This document shows positions 12,201-21,267 of a stretch of 64,000 nt of DNA, piece by piece. Source of the stretch: Malachius bipustulatus (Eukaryota; Arthropoda; Insecta; Coleoptera; Melyridae); NCBI GenBank assembly GCA_910589415.1, contig OU342634.1, forward strand, positions 806,001-870,000, in the 5' to 3' direction. Position numbers and translations under genes: made by a program. Positions within the stretch are counted from its first letter, which is position 1. Each line of letters begins with the position of its first letter. The notes below the pieces were generated by a model. It saw only the letters and a list, made by a program, of their open reading frames with translations, had not been told where the DNA came from and ran no database searches.

Positions 12201-14194
12201 ATTTGCGTGGTTTCCTAGGATTAATAAATTATGAGAGAGCGTATATTCCGGGCTTAGCGGATATGCTAGTACCATTACAAAATTTATTGAAGACCAATGT
12301 TAAATGGAATTGGACAGACGTCGAACAAAGCTATTTCGAGAAAGTAAAGGCATCCATTTCTCAGTCCGTACTTTTAAGGCATCCCAACCCAAAGTTACCT
12401 TTTATTTTAAATACCGATGCATCGATGATTGCTCTAGGGGGGTGTTTGTCACAAGTAGATCCCAAAACTTCCGGAAGGAGGATCCTAGGGTATTATAGTA
12501 GATCACTAAGAGGAGCCGAATTGAACTATGGGGTAAACGAAATAGAAGCTTTGGCAGTCATAGAATGTCTACGTCACTGGCAAGTTTTTATAATGGGATA
12601 CTCCATTACCATTGAAACAGATAATAAATCTTTGACTTTTCTAAAGTCTTGTAGACTATTGAATGCAAGACTGACCCGTTGGATATTGTTTTTAGGCCAA
12701 TTTAATATAAAGGATATTCGTTATATTCCCGGTAACCAAAATCACGCTGACACTCTGTCTCGTCATCCACCAGACCGAGATATTGTTGAGAAACGGTTTG
12801 AACCAAAGCGACTCCAATTGTATACGATTCAGGAAGATTCACGACTCACTAATGATCCACAAGCAGAGGAATTTTCTTCACAAGACAACGAACATATTAT
12901 GGCGGTAAGGCGTCAAACTAAACTCGACGCTCGGAGGGTGCGTTTAAGCAGCCAACTGTCCGATATTATAATATTACAGCAGTCAGATGAATTCTATTCG
13001 GGCGTTCCCCTTTACGAGGATAGTGATGCAAATTTGACCAAGAAGGCACGTATTAAATTTATAAAACATTCAGGTTTACTTTTCGCAAGAACTAAAACCG
13101 ATGTGTCTTCTAGGTTGTGTGTACCCAAGGTCATGGTAGTAGACCTGGTGTTGGACGAACACGAGAAATCAGGGCATTTCGGAGTAGAGAAAGTCGCGAG
13201 TTTTTTAAGGAAATATTATTTTTGGCCTCGTTTTACATCTATAATAAACCAAATTTTGCAAGGTTGTGAGATTTGCCAGAAAAGTAAAGCCTCACCTAAG
13301 AGTCTGGGTTCCTACAAAACCATAATGGCAAGCGGAGTAAGTGATTTACTATGCACTGATATAATCGGTCCATTGCCCAAGTCTCGTGGAAATGTAAAAT
13401 ATATTCTCGTCTTCATAGATACTTTCTCAAAACATACTGCGTTGTATGCTATCAGAACCATATCGTCCAAAGTTATTCTAAATAAACTTAAACATAAATA
13501 TATACCGCGTTACGATAGGGTACCTAAGAGAATTCTATCAGACAATGCGACTTATTATCAAAGTCAAAGTTGGTACAAGGAATTGAGAAATCTAGGCATT
13601 AAAATTTTTCATACATCTATTTATAATCCCAAAGCTAATGTCACCGAGAGAGTCAACAAACAAATTGGAATACTATTGCGTATATACTGTCACGAGCAAC
13701 ATACCAAGTGGGCTAAATACTTGACTATAATTGAGGACCACATAAACAATGCTATCCATAATACAACTGGATACACCCCTATTGAACTCTTTATCAATCG
13801 ACCGCGAGATCATTATCTGAATGGTCGTATTGATTTTCCAGAGACCAACAAACAAGGAATAAGTCATTCGGATAAAATTTATCAAGCAAAGATGAATTTC
13901 TGTAAATCAGCTGAGAGTCGCGAACAAAGAAATCCGCGTCTCCGAATGACAGTTTTCAAGGTAGGCGACTTGGTATTAGCAAAGACTCATTGTCAGTCAA
14001 GTGCCGAGAACCATACCATAAAGAAACTATTTCCAGTGTACGAAGGACCTTTTGTAATCAAAAGATGTTTGGACAACGAAAACTCCTATCACCTGGCAGA
14101 ACTAGAGGGGGAGTTATTAACCGGTACTTTCAATATTAATACTTTAAAGAAATATCGAAAGGTCACCGAAACAACCGACATCAATTTCGTTTGA
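9224..14194 (+). CDS. LTR1 Gag-Pol polyprotein (Gypsy type)
   Basis: One uninterrupted frame. An upstream in-frame ATG at 9176 would give 1672 residues. I prefer the ATG at 9224 (GCTATGGCT context), giving about 1656. In order, numbered from 9176: gag with a coiled-coil-like charged segment (~85-185) and capsid region (to ~400) but no CCHC knuckle; aspartic protease LIDTG (~566); RT with LPFGL and YVDD (~930); RNase H with NTDAS (~1080); integrase HHCC zinc domain ending CEICQKSK (~1325-1370); then DDE residues in CTDIIG, LSDNATYY and NVTERVN (~1390-1490). Length and order match complete Gypsy pol. Fusion of gag and pol in one frame, with no frameshift, is a feature of some lineages. All key catalytic residues are present. 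Confidence 0.95.
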   Translation: MAPPINNHAMTLRKSHPPQSDIDTDINDLEEGEQQENNAVTPDDSELSPDGWARSNIAGTTSFLPPSRQVEVDGLDNKMLILLAEIDQKNRDKAREDREKDREFLGNLVNILNQKHEEGRAALESSVETFATVVTNAIGSQMSNLTVEIKEIVTNSVRNRDSESKDKKEELVQPYRALNGEAKVPIRQSCNTYQPVLGDYGLQLFLNLGGKELKFNPARPKINNPVKFLKQLKWTLEEAGVPVSKRFVVARTCLEGESAQWAETLIFENKIRCFEDFENAFLKQYWTPEKRRAIMSRLRNDEYDPKKGSRVNYFENVMQELSLIDHGMSIEEMLIELCNHFPDIERFFLYQAREPEVFRRELERLDRTVFKKMNTALRVAPERNQPNWRIPNRNNPRTISYDNDRPRWVEKDTPNRGVPTEQNRYRDRAGNSSAQNDHLYRQEVPRPQSNFTDRNHNFRDNSQERNSRNKSNHEVFAVRENNTEQGNDDINRDIALVYDLTNQDDNEEPRNMKINSLDTAEDLFNEAHSEKMQSKECPMVTVAIFDTTKFALIDTGCHSSCISSHFFNKLRMCGKRIPVFPVNGVTVESAIKGPTQKQKVEQQIFLEYYIENEKFESCFLVIKNLSRDVILGYDWLVENQVVIDSIRDEIRIHKNQNSNVLTASTSKTRSVSNIDMQTEISLVEENVSPRNDLPNVINSYQTVNSDDEIMSPLSNAVYRADALGEKECVQLHNLLEKYALVFSNKPGLMSVYEHQIKLRIPQPYKLRQFPIPHAYRNEVREQIKNMISINIIEKSLTEYINPLVVVKKNDGSLRICLDARHLNSVSVNDDNFIPPNPNEILFDFQPGYVLSCIDLTQSYHQIPLRKEDQKYTGFLFEGNSYVYKVLPFGLTTALSSFIRGLQLVLGSEVETFTIPYVDDILIFSPSISSHFVHLEVILKKLLVAGMTVKLKKSQFCRKEVVFIGHVLSCEGVRVSEARIQGIKLFPTPRNLRDLRGFLGLINYERAYIPGLADMLVPLQNLLKTNVKWNWTDVEQSYFEKVKASISQSVLLRHPNPKLPFILNTDASMIALGGCLSQVDPKTSGRRILGYYSRSLRGAELNYGVNEIEALAVIECLRHWQVFIMGYSITIETDNKSLTFLKSCRLLNARLTRWILFLGQFNIKDIRYIPGNQNHADTLSRHPPDRDIVEKRFEPKRLQLYTIQEDSRLTNDPQAEEFSSQDNEHIMAVRRQTKLDARRVRLSSQLSDIIILQQSDEFYSGVPLYEDSDANLTKKARIKFIKHSGLLFARTKTDVSSRLCVPKVMVVDLVLDEHEKSGHFGVEKVASFLRKYYFWPRFTSIINQILQGCEICQKSKASPKSLGSYKTIMASGVSDLLCTDIIGPLPKSRGNVKYILVFIDTFSKHTALYAIRTISSKVILNKLKHKYIPRYDRVPKRILSDNATYYQSQSWYKELRNLGIKIFHTSIYNPKANVTERVNKQIGILLRIYCHEQHTKWAKYLTIIEDHINNAIHNTTGYTPIELFINRPRDHYLNGRIDFPETNKQGISHSDKIYQAKMNFCKSAESREQRNPRLRMTVFKVGDLVLAKTHCQSSAENHTIKKLFPVYEGPFVIKRCLDNENSYHLAELEGELLTGTFNINTLKKYRKVTETTDINFV

Positions 14195-14402
14195 ATAGCA
14201 AGGAATTCCGTCCCGTGATAAAGGTGATGAGTATTAAAAATAATTTAAATTAATAGTTATTGCACTTATCTCTATTCATTCAATGATTATTCGTTAGTCA
14301 ATACAAGGTTTTGATTTTTTTTTTTGTTGATTCGAGTTTTGTTTTTAATTAATACCAACACATCTCTTGTGTTTTCCTAAACCTGCAAGATGTGTTGCCA
14401 TT

Positions 14403-14412
14403 AAAGGGGGGT
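14403..14412 (+). promoter_or_regulatory. LTR1 polypurine tract
   Basis: AAAGGGGGGT lies just upstream of the 3' LTR start (14415). This is the expected position of the plus-strand primer in reverse transcription. Confidence 0.75.
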
Positions 14413-14414
14413 AA

Positions 14415-15261
14415 TGTAGTATGTCGAAATATTAATTCTATAATAATGATTCATTTATCAATTATTACCGAAACAATGGAGACAATTAGATCACCATCGG
14501 CAATAATTGAAACGATTGAAAGAGGGAAAAACGTCAAATTAATTAATAAGTCAGTCTACCCACAACGATAGAGTTGTTTGGAGGTAGAGAAGATCTTTTT
14601 GGTTTTTTTTTTGGAGAACTACTACTAGTATATTGAGGTGGACCCTAATCGAAGATATATCTACCACTCTTAGTCTCGAGTAATTATTATTATCAAGAAA
14701 TTCCTGAGAATTAAACATCATCGCCACCGCCACAGTATCAATTCAGTGAGGTGTATAAGGATATTGAAGGTTTTTTGTATTGTGTGGTCTCTAATCAAAG
14801 TCAGAGCCACTTTACCAACAACTGCGTATAACGAAGACATCACTAGCAGAATTTCCAAGGTTAGACCATTCCATATTACTCTAGTGTTAATAGAAGGAGA
14901 TCCTGGAGAGTGTTATAACCAGTCGTTTAGTTTTAGAAATATTTTCATTGTTTAGTTTAAGTATTTATGTTTTCTTTCAGGGAGGTAGAGTTGGCCAACC
15001 TATCGTCTCTGCTGTTGTATTAGTATAATTGTTTATCATTACATAAGTTATCAAGAGTGTTCTTTTTCTACTTACCAAACAGCACTATTACTGGGGTAGT
15101 AGATATCAATATCTTTCTTTTTAAATAGAAAAGGTTTATTTTCAAATCATATAGACACGCATTACTTTATTTGCAAAAGTCTTAAGAATCTACGACCCTA
15201 TTCCGACCGAACGAGTTTTGAAATATAACGATTATTATTAGACCAAACTCGATTCAGTACA
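14415..15261 (+). repeat. LTR1 3' LTR
   Basis: Near-identical to 6336-7181, starting TGTAGTATG and ending TTCAGTACA. It is followed by the CGAC duplication and resumption of LINE A sequence. Confidence 0.93.
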
Positions 15262-16159
15262 CGACTTGCTTGAAACAACAAAAAATTCAATATACAGTTT
15301 CGCCGACGACAGTACCCTCATATCTTCTTATACGTTAGATGCGCGAACATCTGCCATCGACGCACAGTCTCGTAGGGAGCAAGAAGTTGCCATACTTAAC
15401 AATGACTTGCAAAACATTCTAACTTGGGGCGATAGAAATCAAGTCCAATTTAATGCTGGAAAAACCCAAGCAGCCATCTTCTCCAAAAAGACCAACGTTT
15501 TGGAGCCGGATATGATGATGGCGGGACACTCTCTTACCCCAGCGTCATCTCTTCGTTTACTTGGAGTGAGCCTTGGAGCGAACATGTCTTGGCATGATCA
15601 TGTTGCAGGTCTGGCGAAGAGTGCTTCTCAAAAACTTGGAACACTCTTCCGCACGAAGAAATTTTATACACCACAACAGCTTCTCCTCTTATATAAGGCT
15701 CAAATCCGACCATCCTTGGAATACTGCTCCCATATTTGGAGCTCAGCTCCTAAACATACGCTGAGGCTACTCGACTCTATTCAGAAAATAGCCATCCGCT
15801 TGATTGGGGACCCAGATTTGTCAAAAAATTTAGACACTCTCGAATATCGAAGAAGAGTAGCTGACCTGAGTCTGTTTTACAGATATTTTAATGGAAAGTG
15901 TTCAAAAGGCGTGGCCCGCTTGATCCCACCAAGATCAAGACCGGGCAGAAATACACGCCGAGCCGCAGACGCTCATCCGTATCAGGTTCAGCTCGTTACA
16001 CCTCGTACCACCCTATTTCAGACTTCTTTTATGTATAGAATCGCATCACTTTGGAATAGCATTCCAAAGGGCGTGTTTCCCGAAGTATATAGCCTACAGA
16101 GATTCAAGGCCAACGTAAATCGATATATCCGCTCATGCACCGCTCCCAGAGCCTCATAG
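15262..16159 (+). pseudogene. LINE A ORF2, 3' part: RT catalytic core and C-terminus
   Basis: This continues the RT frame after the LTR1 insertion. The catalytic YSFADDSTL motif is at the start, followed by the thumb and C-terminal region typical of jockey/CR1-like RTs (SLEYCSHIW, then LFQTSF and SLWNSIPKG), ending in TAG at 16157-16159. It is separated from its N-terminal half by 8.9 kb, so it is non-functional as it stands. The matching stretch in copy 2 shows that the element normally reads straight across the CGAC site. Confidence 0.88.
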
Positions 16160-16493
16160 GCATTTCCTTGCAGTGCATGTGCATTTTCAATAAAAAAAAA
16201 CCTAGTTGGGGAGTTTTTGCATGCAGTAAGTACACGCCAAAGTTATTACTATTGGGTACATTCACCTGGCGTCAACTGTTGAATATAAGCGCAAAACGGG
16301 TGAGTGTAGGCCGATCGCATATACTTATACGAAATTTTGTTTTCGACGTGTCGACGACATGTCGATACAACATAACGATTTGAATAATGATTCACATACC
16401 AAGGAGCCACGCTGCAAACGTGAAGAGCTTGTCGCCCAGAAATTTTTCACGACATTGCTTTCTGCCAAACGACATTTCGACCGCAAATAAAAT

Positions 16494-16913
16494 ATGCAAA
16501 CAAGAGGTCGTATATGTATAGGTATATTATACAGACAATACTTCTGCATCTTGGAGGATCAGAGTGAAGCGAGGGTAGCTGAGGTTTTGAAAAAGCTTGT
16601 ACCTGATATTGACCCCGGAAGCGTTCACCCTATTCGGCTTGGCACACCTGGTGGAGACAGAACTCAACCGCGTCCACTCAAGATTAGACTTCCTACTGTG
16701 GATATGGTACACGTGGCAATTCGCAGAGCTAGAGATTCACGGGGAGATGCTGTCATGCATAACGTTTCAGTGACCTTGGACAAGACACCATCTCAACAGC
16801 GATACTACAGGGAGGTTAAGCAGGAGCTCAACAGGCGTGTTGCTGGAGGGGAAACCGGACTGCGCATCAGGTATGTTAACGGAATGCCGACCATTGGTGC
16901 TTCTTTAAACTAA
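16494..16913 (+). pseudogene. LINE B ORF1 C-terminal fragment
   Basis: The C-terminal half resembles LINE ORF1 nucleic-acid-binding proteins: RPLKIRL, a TPSQQRYYREVKQEL segment, then GLRIRYVNGMPTI before the stop. The first ~20 codons are probably flanking sequence, with real homology likely starting around 16550. ORF1 proteins bind the element RNA. The endonuclease begins about 40 bases downstream, as expected for ORF1-ORF2 order. Confidence 0.65.
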
Positions 16914-17276
16914 TTACACCCAACAAGTTTTTCCTCGACTGTTATTACCAGAACGTGAATGGCTTGCGCACTAAGTTACAGGAGGCATATATTTTTTCAT
17001 GCTTGCTCTCGTACGATGTTCTAGCATTTGTTGAGACTAATTTGCAAGAGGAAATCAACAGCTCTGAGCTGATATGCAGCGACTACAATGTCTTCCGCAG
17101 GGACAGAAATTTACTGCATACAACTAAGCACAGTGGCGGTGGTGTTTTGCTTGCGGTGAAAAGTGAGATTAGGGTTACTGTAATTGACTTCTCAAACATA
17201 ATTTGTATTCTCCCAACCCTTGATATTGTTGGTGTAAGATGTCATTTTTCAACACTTACTGTTAACATAATATGTA

Positions 17277-17566
17277 TGTGGGAAATTCTTGATTCTTTAT
17301 TCAAACAAAGGATAAAAACAATAATTGAAACAATAACTAATAACTGGAACTCTGTTTTCTTCTTAATAGGGTCGTGGGTTGTCTAGGGATCGTCCTCAGG
17401 CTCACACTGGCTGTAATTAATTAACAACGACTTATTTATTTAACACGCGCAAAAAACATGACGTTCGGCTTACCGATACGGAGTTGACTGACTCTTATTG
17501 ACATTCTCGTTGTTATGACTCCCAGTTGTCATGGGATTGCACCCATTGTCTATTCTCGTTCCCACA
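17277..17566 (-). repeat. LTR2 3' LTR (element sense is minus)
   Basis: 290 bp, TGTGGG...CCCACA. The Gag-Pol remnant frame ends inside this LTR, at 17470. Confidence 0.92.
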
Positions 17567-20500
17567 TTTCGGCTATCCTGGTCCTCATCGGACTCCGATG
17601 AGGTATGGGAAGCATCGTAGATGGCCCATTTCTTCATGAATTCTGCACAGGTAGAGGTTTTACAAAGGCCTTCGTGAACCCCTTCTTTCTCCACGTCGTA
17701 GGTACTGTTCTGCTTAACATTGGTTACTTGGTACGGACCCAGGAACTGCGATTTCAGCTTAACGCCAGGTCCAAACTGTGTTCTCTTGATCTTTACCAAT
17801 TCGCCTAAGCGATACTGTGATGCTGGTCGTCTTCTTAGATTGTAAGTTCTACGGTTTTCATCTTTGGTTTTCAAAATTCTCTGCTTGGCATGTTGACGAC
17901 ATTCTTCACGCGAGTCTACGAAATCTTGAATCTGCTCTTCTTCCAGGAGACGTTTTGTATCCAAGTTGGTTTTGTCTCGCAACTTCACTCTCACTATGGA
18001 CATTGGATGTAGTCTTAGAGCATCCACGTGCTTTAGTTGCATTCTATCTAATTGATCTTCTATCAAGGGCAAGGGGTAACGATCTTCGACTACCACCTTG
18101 GTAATTTTACGATAGTCGATGCAGAGTCTCTTGCTACCGTCTTTCTTGGGAACTACTACTACTGGACTGGCATACTCTGATGAAGAGTGTTCTACGATGC
18201 CATCTGCAAGCCACTCTTCCACTTGATTAGATACTTGTCGTTCAGGAAATGGTAAATTTCTCGGTCTTTGATAAATAGACTTCTCATCATTAAGAATAAT
18301 TGACCTTTCAATGTTAGTATCTTTTCTTTCTGTAAGTCGTTTAGGTACGTACGTGTCTACCAAATACCTTACCACTTCTTTTTCTTCTTGTCCAGCCTCT
18401 GTATCTATCGATATGTCTTCTGCGTTACTATAAGTAGAGATATGTAGCAAAGAAACAGAAGATTTCTTCTTTATAGAGATGCCATCTTGGTTAATAATAA
18501 TTTCGGCCTGACATAACAATTCTACACCTAGTATTGCGCCAACTTTGATAATTCCTGTAGAAACTACGTAGAACGTCGTAGGAAATATTTCGTCATCAAT
18601 AACTACTTCAGATTGGAAATACCCAAGTGGTGATACTTCTTGCTGTCCAAATCCTACTAAGGTCACTGTGGTGGATTGTAATTTGGGTTCATCAATCAGT
18701 TCATACGTCTTCTGATTTATGATATTAACCGCACTTCCGGTATCAACGAGAGCATTTATTTTGATACCGTTAATTTCAATTCTTTTCAACATTAGCTTGT
18801 TTTCTGAATTGCTTACTTCATTTTGCACGGTCAAAGTTGCCTTCGTACTGTCACTTTCCTTGTCACATTCCACTGCTTTGTGCCCATAGAGGTTGCACTT
18901 AAAACATTTTGGTCCTTTGCTTCTGTGGGAACATTCCGTGGAACGATGTCCCATACTTCCGCAGTTAAAGCATCGTAGACCTTGCTTTCTCTTGTCAGTA
19001 TCACTCAACTCGGTATGTTCGTGATATTTTCTCTTATCGTCTTTAGATGGTCTATTTTGCCGAAGTGGATACTGCTTGCTTATCCTCTCATAGATTTCTA
19101 GTTTATCTTTAAAATCTCTAACACTTTTCGCTCCATATAATACAGACTTGTTGCTAAAATTTTCTGAAACACCATCTATAACATATTGGAAAAGAGCATC
19201 GTGTTCTATTTTTCCTTTACATGCCAATTCTTTCATGATTAGAAAATACTCCTGCATACTTTCATCAGCATTTCGTTTTCGCTTCGATAACATTCTATGA
19301 ACATCTGCACTGTTTATTTTGCTTCCAAATTCATCCTTAAGTGCACTCTTCAACTTGTCCCATGATTTCAGTCCCTCTTCGGATTGTATAAACAATTTCG
19401 CTACACCTTTCAACAACTTTTTGGCGAATACTAATTTCTGCATCTCATTCCATCCGAAAATAGCTGCGTTTTCTTCAAAGTCGTCAATAAATCTTTCTAC
19501 AGAGTAATCTTGTTTTCCATCAAATGATCTCACAGATTCTTCGACATCTCTAAATGTCAGCGAAAACTGTGATCTCTCGTTACCTGTTCGTGTGTTATCT
19601 CTATATTCTTCTTCATCATCAGTATGAAAGTTCTCATGTGTCTGCATTCTCCTGTAGTCATCTCTACGTTTTCTTACATTATCTTTACTTGTTCTTTGTG
19701 CGTTGCGATATCTTGATTTGATATCTTCATATTCGCATCTTCTTCCATCATTGCTACTCGTTTCTTCTTCTGAATAATGTCTTTTTACAAACAAAAATTC
19801 AGATTTTTCTTTTCCTTCGAACAGATCGTCTTCATAATCTTCGTCTTCATCATTATCCATATTTACAAATACATATTTTCTATATTCGTGGCCTAGTTCT
19901 TCATGTATACGTCTTTTTTCTTCACCACTTAGCGCTTCGAACGCCACTTTACGCACTTTTTGATCATCTTTACGTATTTTTTCTTCATCCCGTCTTTTTA
20001 CTTCTTCGTAACGTCTTTTTTCTTCATTTTTACGTCTTTCTTCTGCATCTTTACGACTTTCTTCATATTTACGTCTTTCTTCTACATGTTTACGTCTTTC
20101 TTCATATTTACGTCTTTCTTCTTCGTCTTTACGTCTTTCTTCGTCATATTTACGCCTTTCTTCTACATCTTTACGTCTTTCTTCTTCATCTTTACGTCTT
20201 TCTTCATTCTTACGTCTTTCTTCATCTTCTTTATGTTTTTCTTCTTCATCATCGTTTGCACTGCCATTTTCGTCGTCTTCATTCTCAGTTTGATTGTCGT
20301 CATTCTTTGCTAGGAGTGACAAGTCTTCTAAACAGCAGCACAAATGAAATCCCAACTCGTCTTGTGGAATTTTATTTGAATCAACCCCTAATATTATGCA
20401 TGCCGAAACTACGTCTTCATATGTCATGTTTTCTTTTATAAAATCAACCTTCATTTGCTGTTGTTTATCATTTTCAAATACAAAGCCAGTGAATTCACGT

Positions 20501-20625
20501 AATCTTTTCCTATTATTTCTGTCGCCTTCATTTTCAAAGATAATGTTATGCAACGTTGTAATTCTATTCTTCGGTGCAACTTTAATTCGTTGTTTAATTG
20601 TTGAAATATCTGATAGAGAACTCAT
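17470..20625 (-). CDS. LTR2 Gag-protease-RT/integrase fusion (1051 aa)
   Basis: A single open frame. Residues ~1-110 are the gag N-terminus. Residues ~120-235 are an extremely charged EERRK/DEERR repeat predicted to form a helical rod. The capsid-like region runs to ~540, and two CCHC knuckles (CFNCGSMGH, CFKCNLYGH) are at ~565-600. The aspartic protease LVDTGSA is at ~635, and the RT N-terminus with PKKDGSKRLCIDYRK at ~820-850. Then, in frame, the sequence jumps to an integrase-type C-terminal segment (FLGPYQVTNV) with no YxDD, no RNase H and no DDE residues. This looks like an in-frame internal deletion. It could still supply Gag and protease but cannot copy or integrate itself. The stop lies inside the 3' LTR. 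Confidence 0.9.
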   Translation of the reverse strand: MSSLSDISTIKQRIKVAPKNRITTLHNIIFENEGDRNNRKRLREFTGFVFENDKQQQMKVDFIKENMTYEDVVSACIILGVDSNKIPQDELGFHLCCCLEDLSLLAKNDDNQTENEDDENGSANDDEEEKHKEDEERRKNEERRKDEEERRKDVEERRKYDEERRKDEEERRKYEERRKHVEERRKYEESRKDAEERRKNEEKRRYEEVKRRDEEKIRKDDQKVRKVAFEALSGEEKRRIHEELGHEYRKYVFVNMDNDEDEDYEDDLFEGKEKSEFLFVKRHYSEEETSSNDGRRCEYEDIKSRYRNAQRTSKDNVRKRRDDYRRMQTHENFHTDDEEEYRDNTRTGNERSQFSLTFRDVEESVRSFDGKQDYSVERFIDDFEENAAIFGWNEMQKLVFAKKLLKGVAKLFIQSEEGLKSWDKLKSALKDEFGSKINSADVHRMLSKRKRNADESMQEYFLIMKELACKGKIEHDALFQYVIDGVSENFSNKSVLYGAKSVRDFKDKLEIYERISKQYPLRQNRPSKDDKRKYHEHTELSDTDKRKQGLRCFNCGSMGHRSTECSHRSKGPKCFKCNLYGHKAVECDKESDSTKATLTVQNEVSNSENKLMLKRIEINGIKINALVDTGSAVNIINQKTYELIDEPKLQSTTVTLVGFGQQEVSPLGYFQSEVVIDDEIFPTTFYVVSTGIIKVGAILGVELLCQAEIIINQDGISIKKKSSVSLLHISTYSNAEDISIDTEAGQEEKEVVRYLVDTYVPKRLTERKDTNIERSIILNDEKSIYQRPRNLPFPERQVSNQVEEWLADGIVEHSSSEYASPVVVVPKKDGSKRLCIDYRKITKVVVEDRYPLPLIEDQLDRMQLKHVDALRLHPMSIVRVKLRDKTNLDTKRLLEEEQIQDFVDSREECRQHAKQRILKTKDENRRTYNLRRRPASQYRLGELVKIKRTQFGPGVKLKSQFLGPYQVTNVKQNSTYDVEKEGVHEGLCKTSTCAEFMKKWAIYDASHTSSESDEDQDSRNVGTRIDNGCNPMTTGSHNNENVNKSQSTPYR

Positions 20626-20837
20626 CGTGTATGCAAAATGGGAAAGCTTTATCCTCTATCTTGTAAAAAATGTCACAACACGTTGTTATGGCAACTTCAA
20701 CGCTAAACAGCTGAACAAAATAATTTACGTAATAATTTGAAAATGATGCGTTGGTTAGAATATCCTCTTGTCAACTTTGATAAACGAATTAACTTCGTAC
20801 TTACAGTTTTAGGACACCAGTTTATAATATCGATCTA

Positions 20838-20957
20838 ATCCTTTAAATGCTTCTAGTCCTTCAAATCTTTCAAATGCTTCAAATCTTCCAAATCCTTCAA
20901 ATCTTTCAAATCTTTCAAATCTTTCAAATCTTTCAAATCATTCAAATCTTTCAAATC
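20838..20957 (-). repeat. ~9-10-bp tandem repeat in LTR2 leader
   Basis: About a dozen units of CTTTCAAAT/CCTTCAAAT type lie between the candidate primer-binding site and the gag start. Slippage-prone. No function is evident. Confidence 0.8.
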
Positions 20958-20977
20958 CCGGGACGGGCCGCCAAGTT

Positions 20978-21267
20978 TGTGGGAAATTCTTGATTCTTTA
21001 TTCAAACAAAGGATAAAAACAATAATTGAAACAATAACTAATAACTGGAACTCTGTTTTCTTCTTAATAGGGTCGTGGGTTGTCTAGGGATCGTCTTCAG
21101 GCTCACACTGGCTGTAATTAATTAACAACGACTTATTTATTTAACACGCGCAAAAAACATGACGTTCGGCTTACCGATACGGAGTTGACTGACTCTTATT
21201 GACATTCTCGTTGTTATGACTCCCAGTTGTCATGGGATTGCACCCATTGTCTATTCTCGTTCCCACA
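20978..21267 (-). repeat. LTR2 5' LTR (element sense is minus)
   Basis: 290 bp, with one visible substitution relative to 17277-17566. It is followed by the TGTA duplication, and LINE B endonuclease sequence resumes directly after. Confidence 0.92.

Larger units (their letters stand above)
6336..15261 (+). mobile_element. LTR1: Gypsy-type LTR retrotransposon, apparently intact
   Basis: Two LTRs of ~846 bp (TGTAGTATGTCG...GATTCAGTACA) flank a single gag-pol frame. The target duplication CGAC lies at 6332-6335 and 15262-15265. The pre-insertion sequence is visible in LINE A copy 2 at 54461-54464. The LTRs differ at only a handful of positions, so insertion was recent. The domain order protease-RT-RNase H-integrase marks the Gypsy (Ty3) superfamily. 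The leader has been enlarged from ~180 bp to ~2 kb by a foldback transposon. No envelope frame lies between the pol stop (14194) and the polypurine tract. Confidence 0.93.
4199..16200 (+). mobile_element. LINE A, copy 1 (non-LTR retrotransposon, split by LTR1)
   Basis: The element is made of 4199-6335 and 15262-16200, about 3.07 kb once the inserted Gypsy element is discounted. It encodes an AP-type endonuclease and reverse transcriptase, and ends GCATTTTCAATAAAAAAAAA, a poly(A)-like tail. No ORF1 is visible upstream of the endonuclease, so the copy is probably 5'-truncated and its left boundary is approximate. The RT resembles jockey/CR1-like LINEs. Three further partial copies lie in the window (51632-51889, 53416-55410, 59853-60414). 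Confidence 0.85.
17277..21267 (-). mobile_element. LTR2: internally deleted Gypsy-type element
   Basis: 290-bp LTRs (17277-17566 and 20978-21267) begin TGTGGGAAATTC and end GTTCCCACA, and differ at one visible base (CGTCCTCAGG against CGTCTTCAGG). TGTA duplications are at 17273-17276 and 21268-21271. Between the LTRs there is only ~3.4 kb, because the RT palm, RNase H and integrase core are missing. Minus-strand sequence after the 5' LTR reads TGGCGGCCCGTCCCGGG, a candidate primer-binding site for a tRNA I cannot name. Near-identical LTRs mean recent movement, so a helper element must exist elsewhere. Confidence 0.92.

Noticed and set aside
19960..20313. Plus-strand 117-codon Phe-rich frame (apparent membrane protein)
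   Set aside because: It is the antisense shadow of the EERRK repeat in the LTR2 Gag, since TTC/TTT codons are the complement of GAA/AAA.
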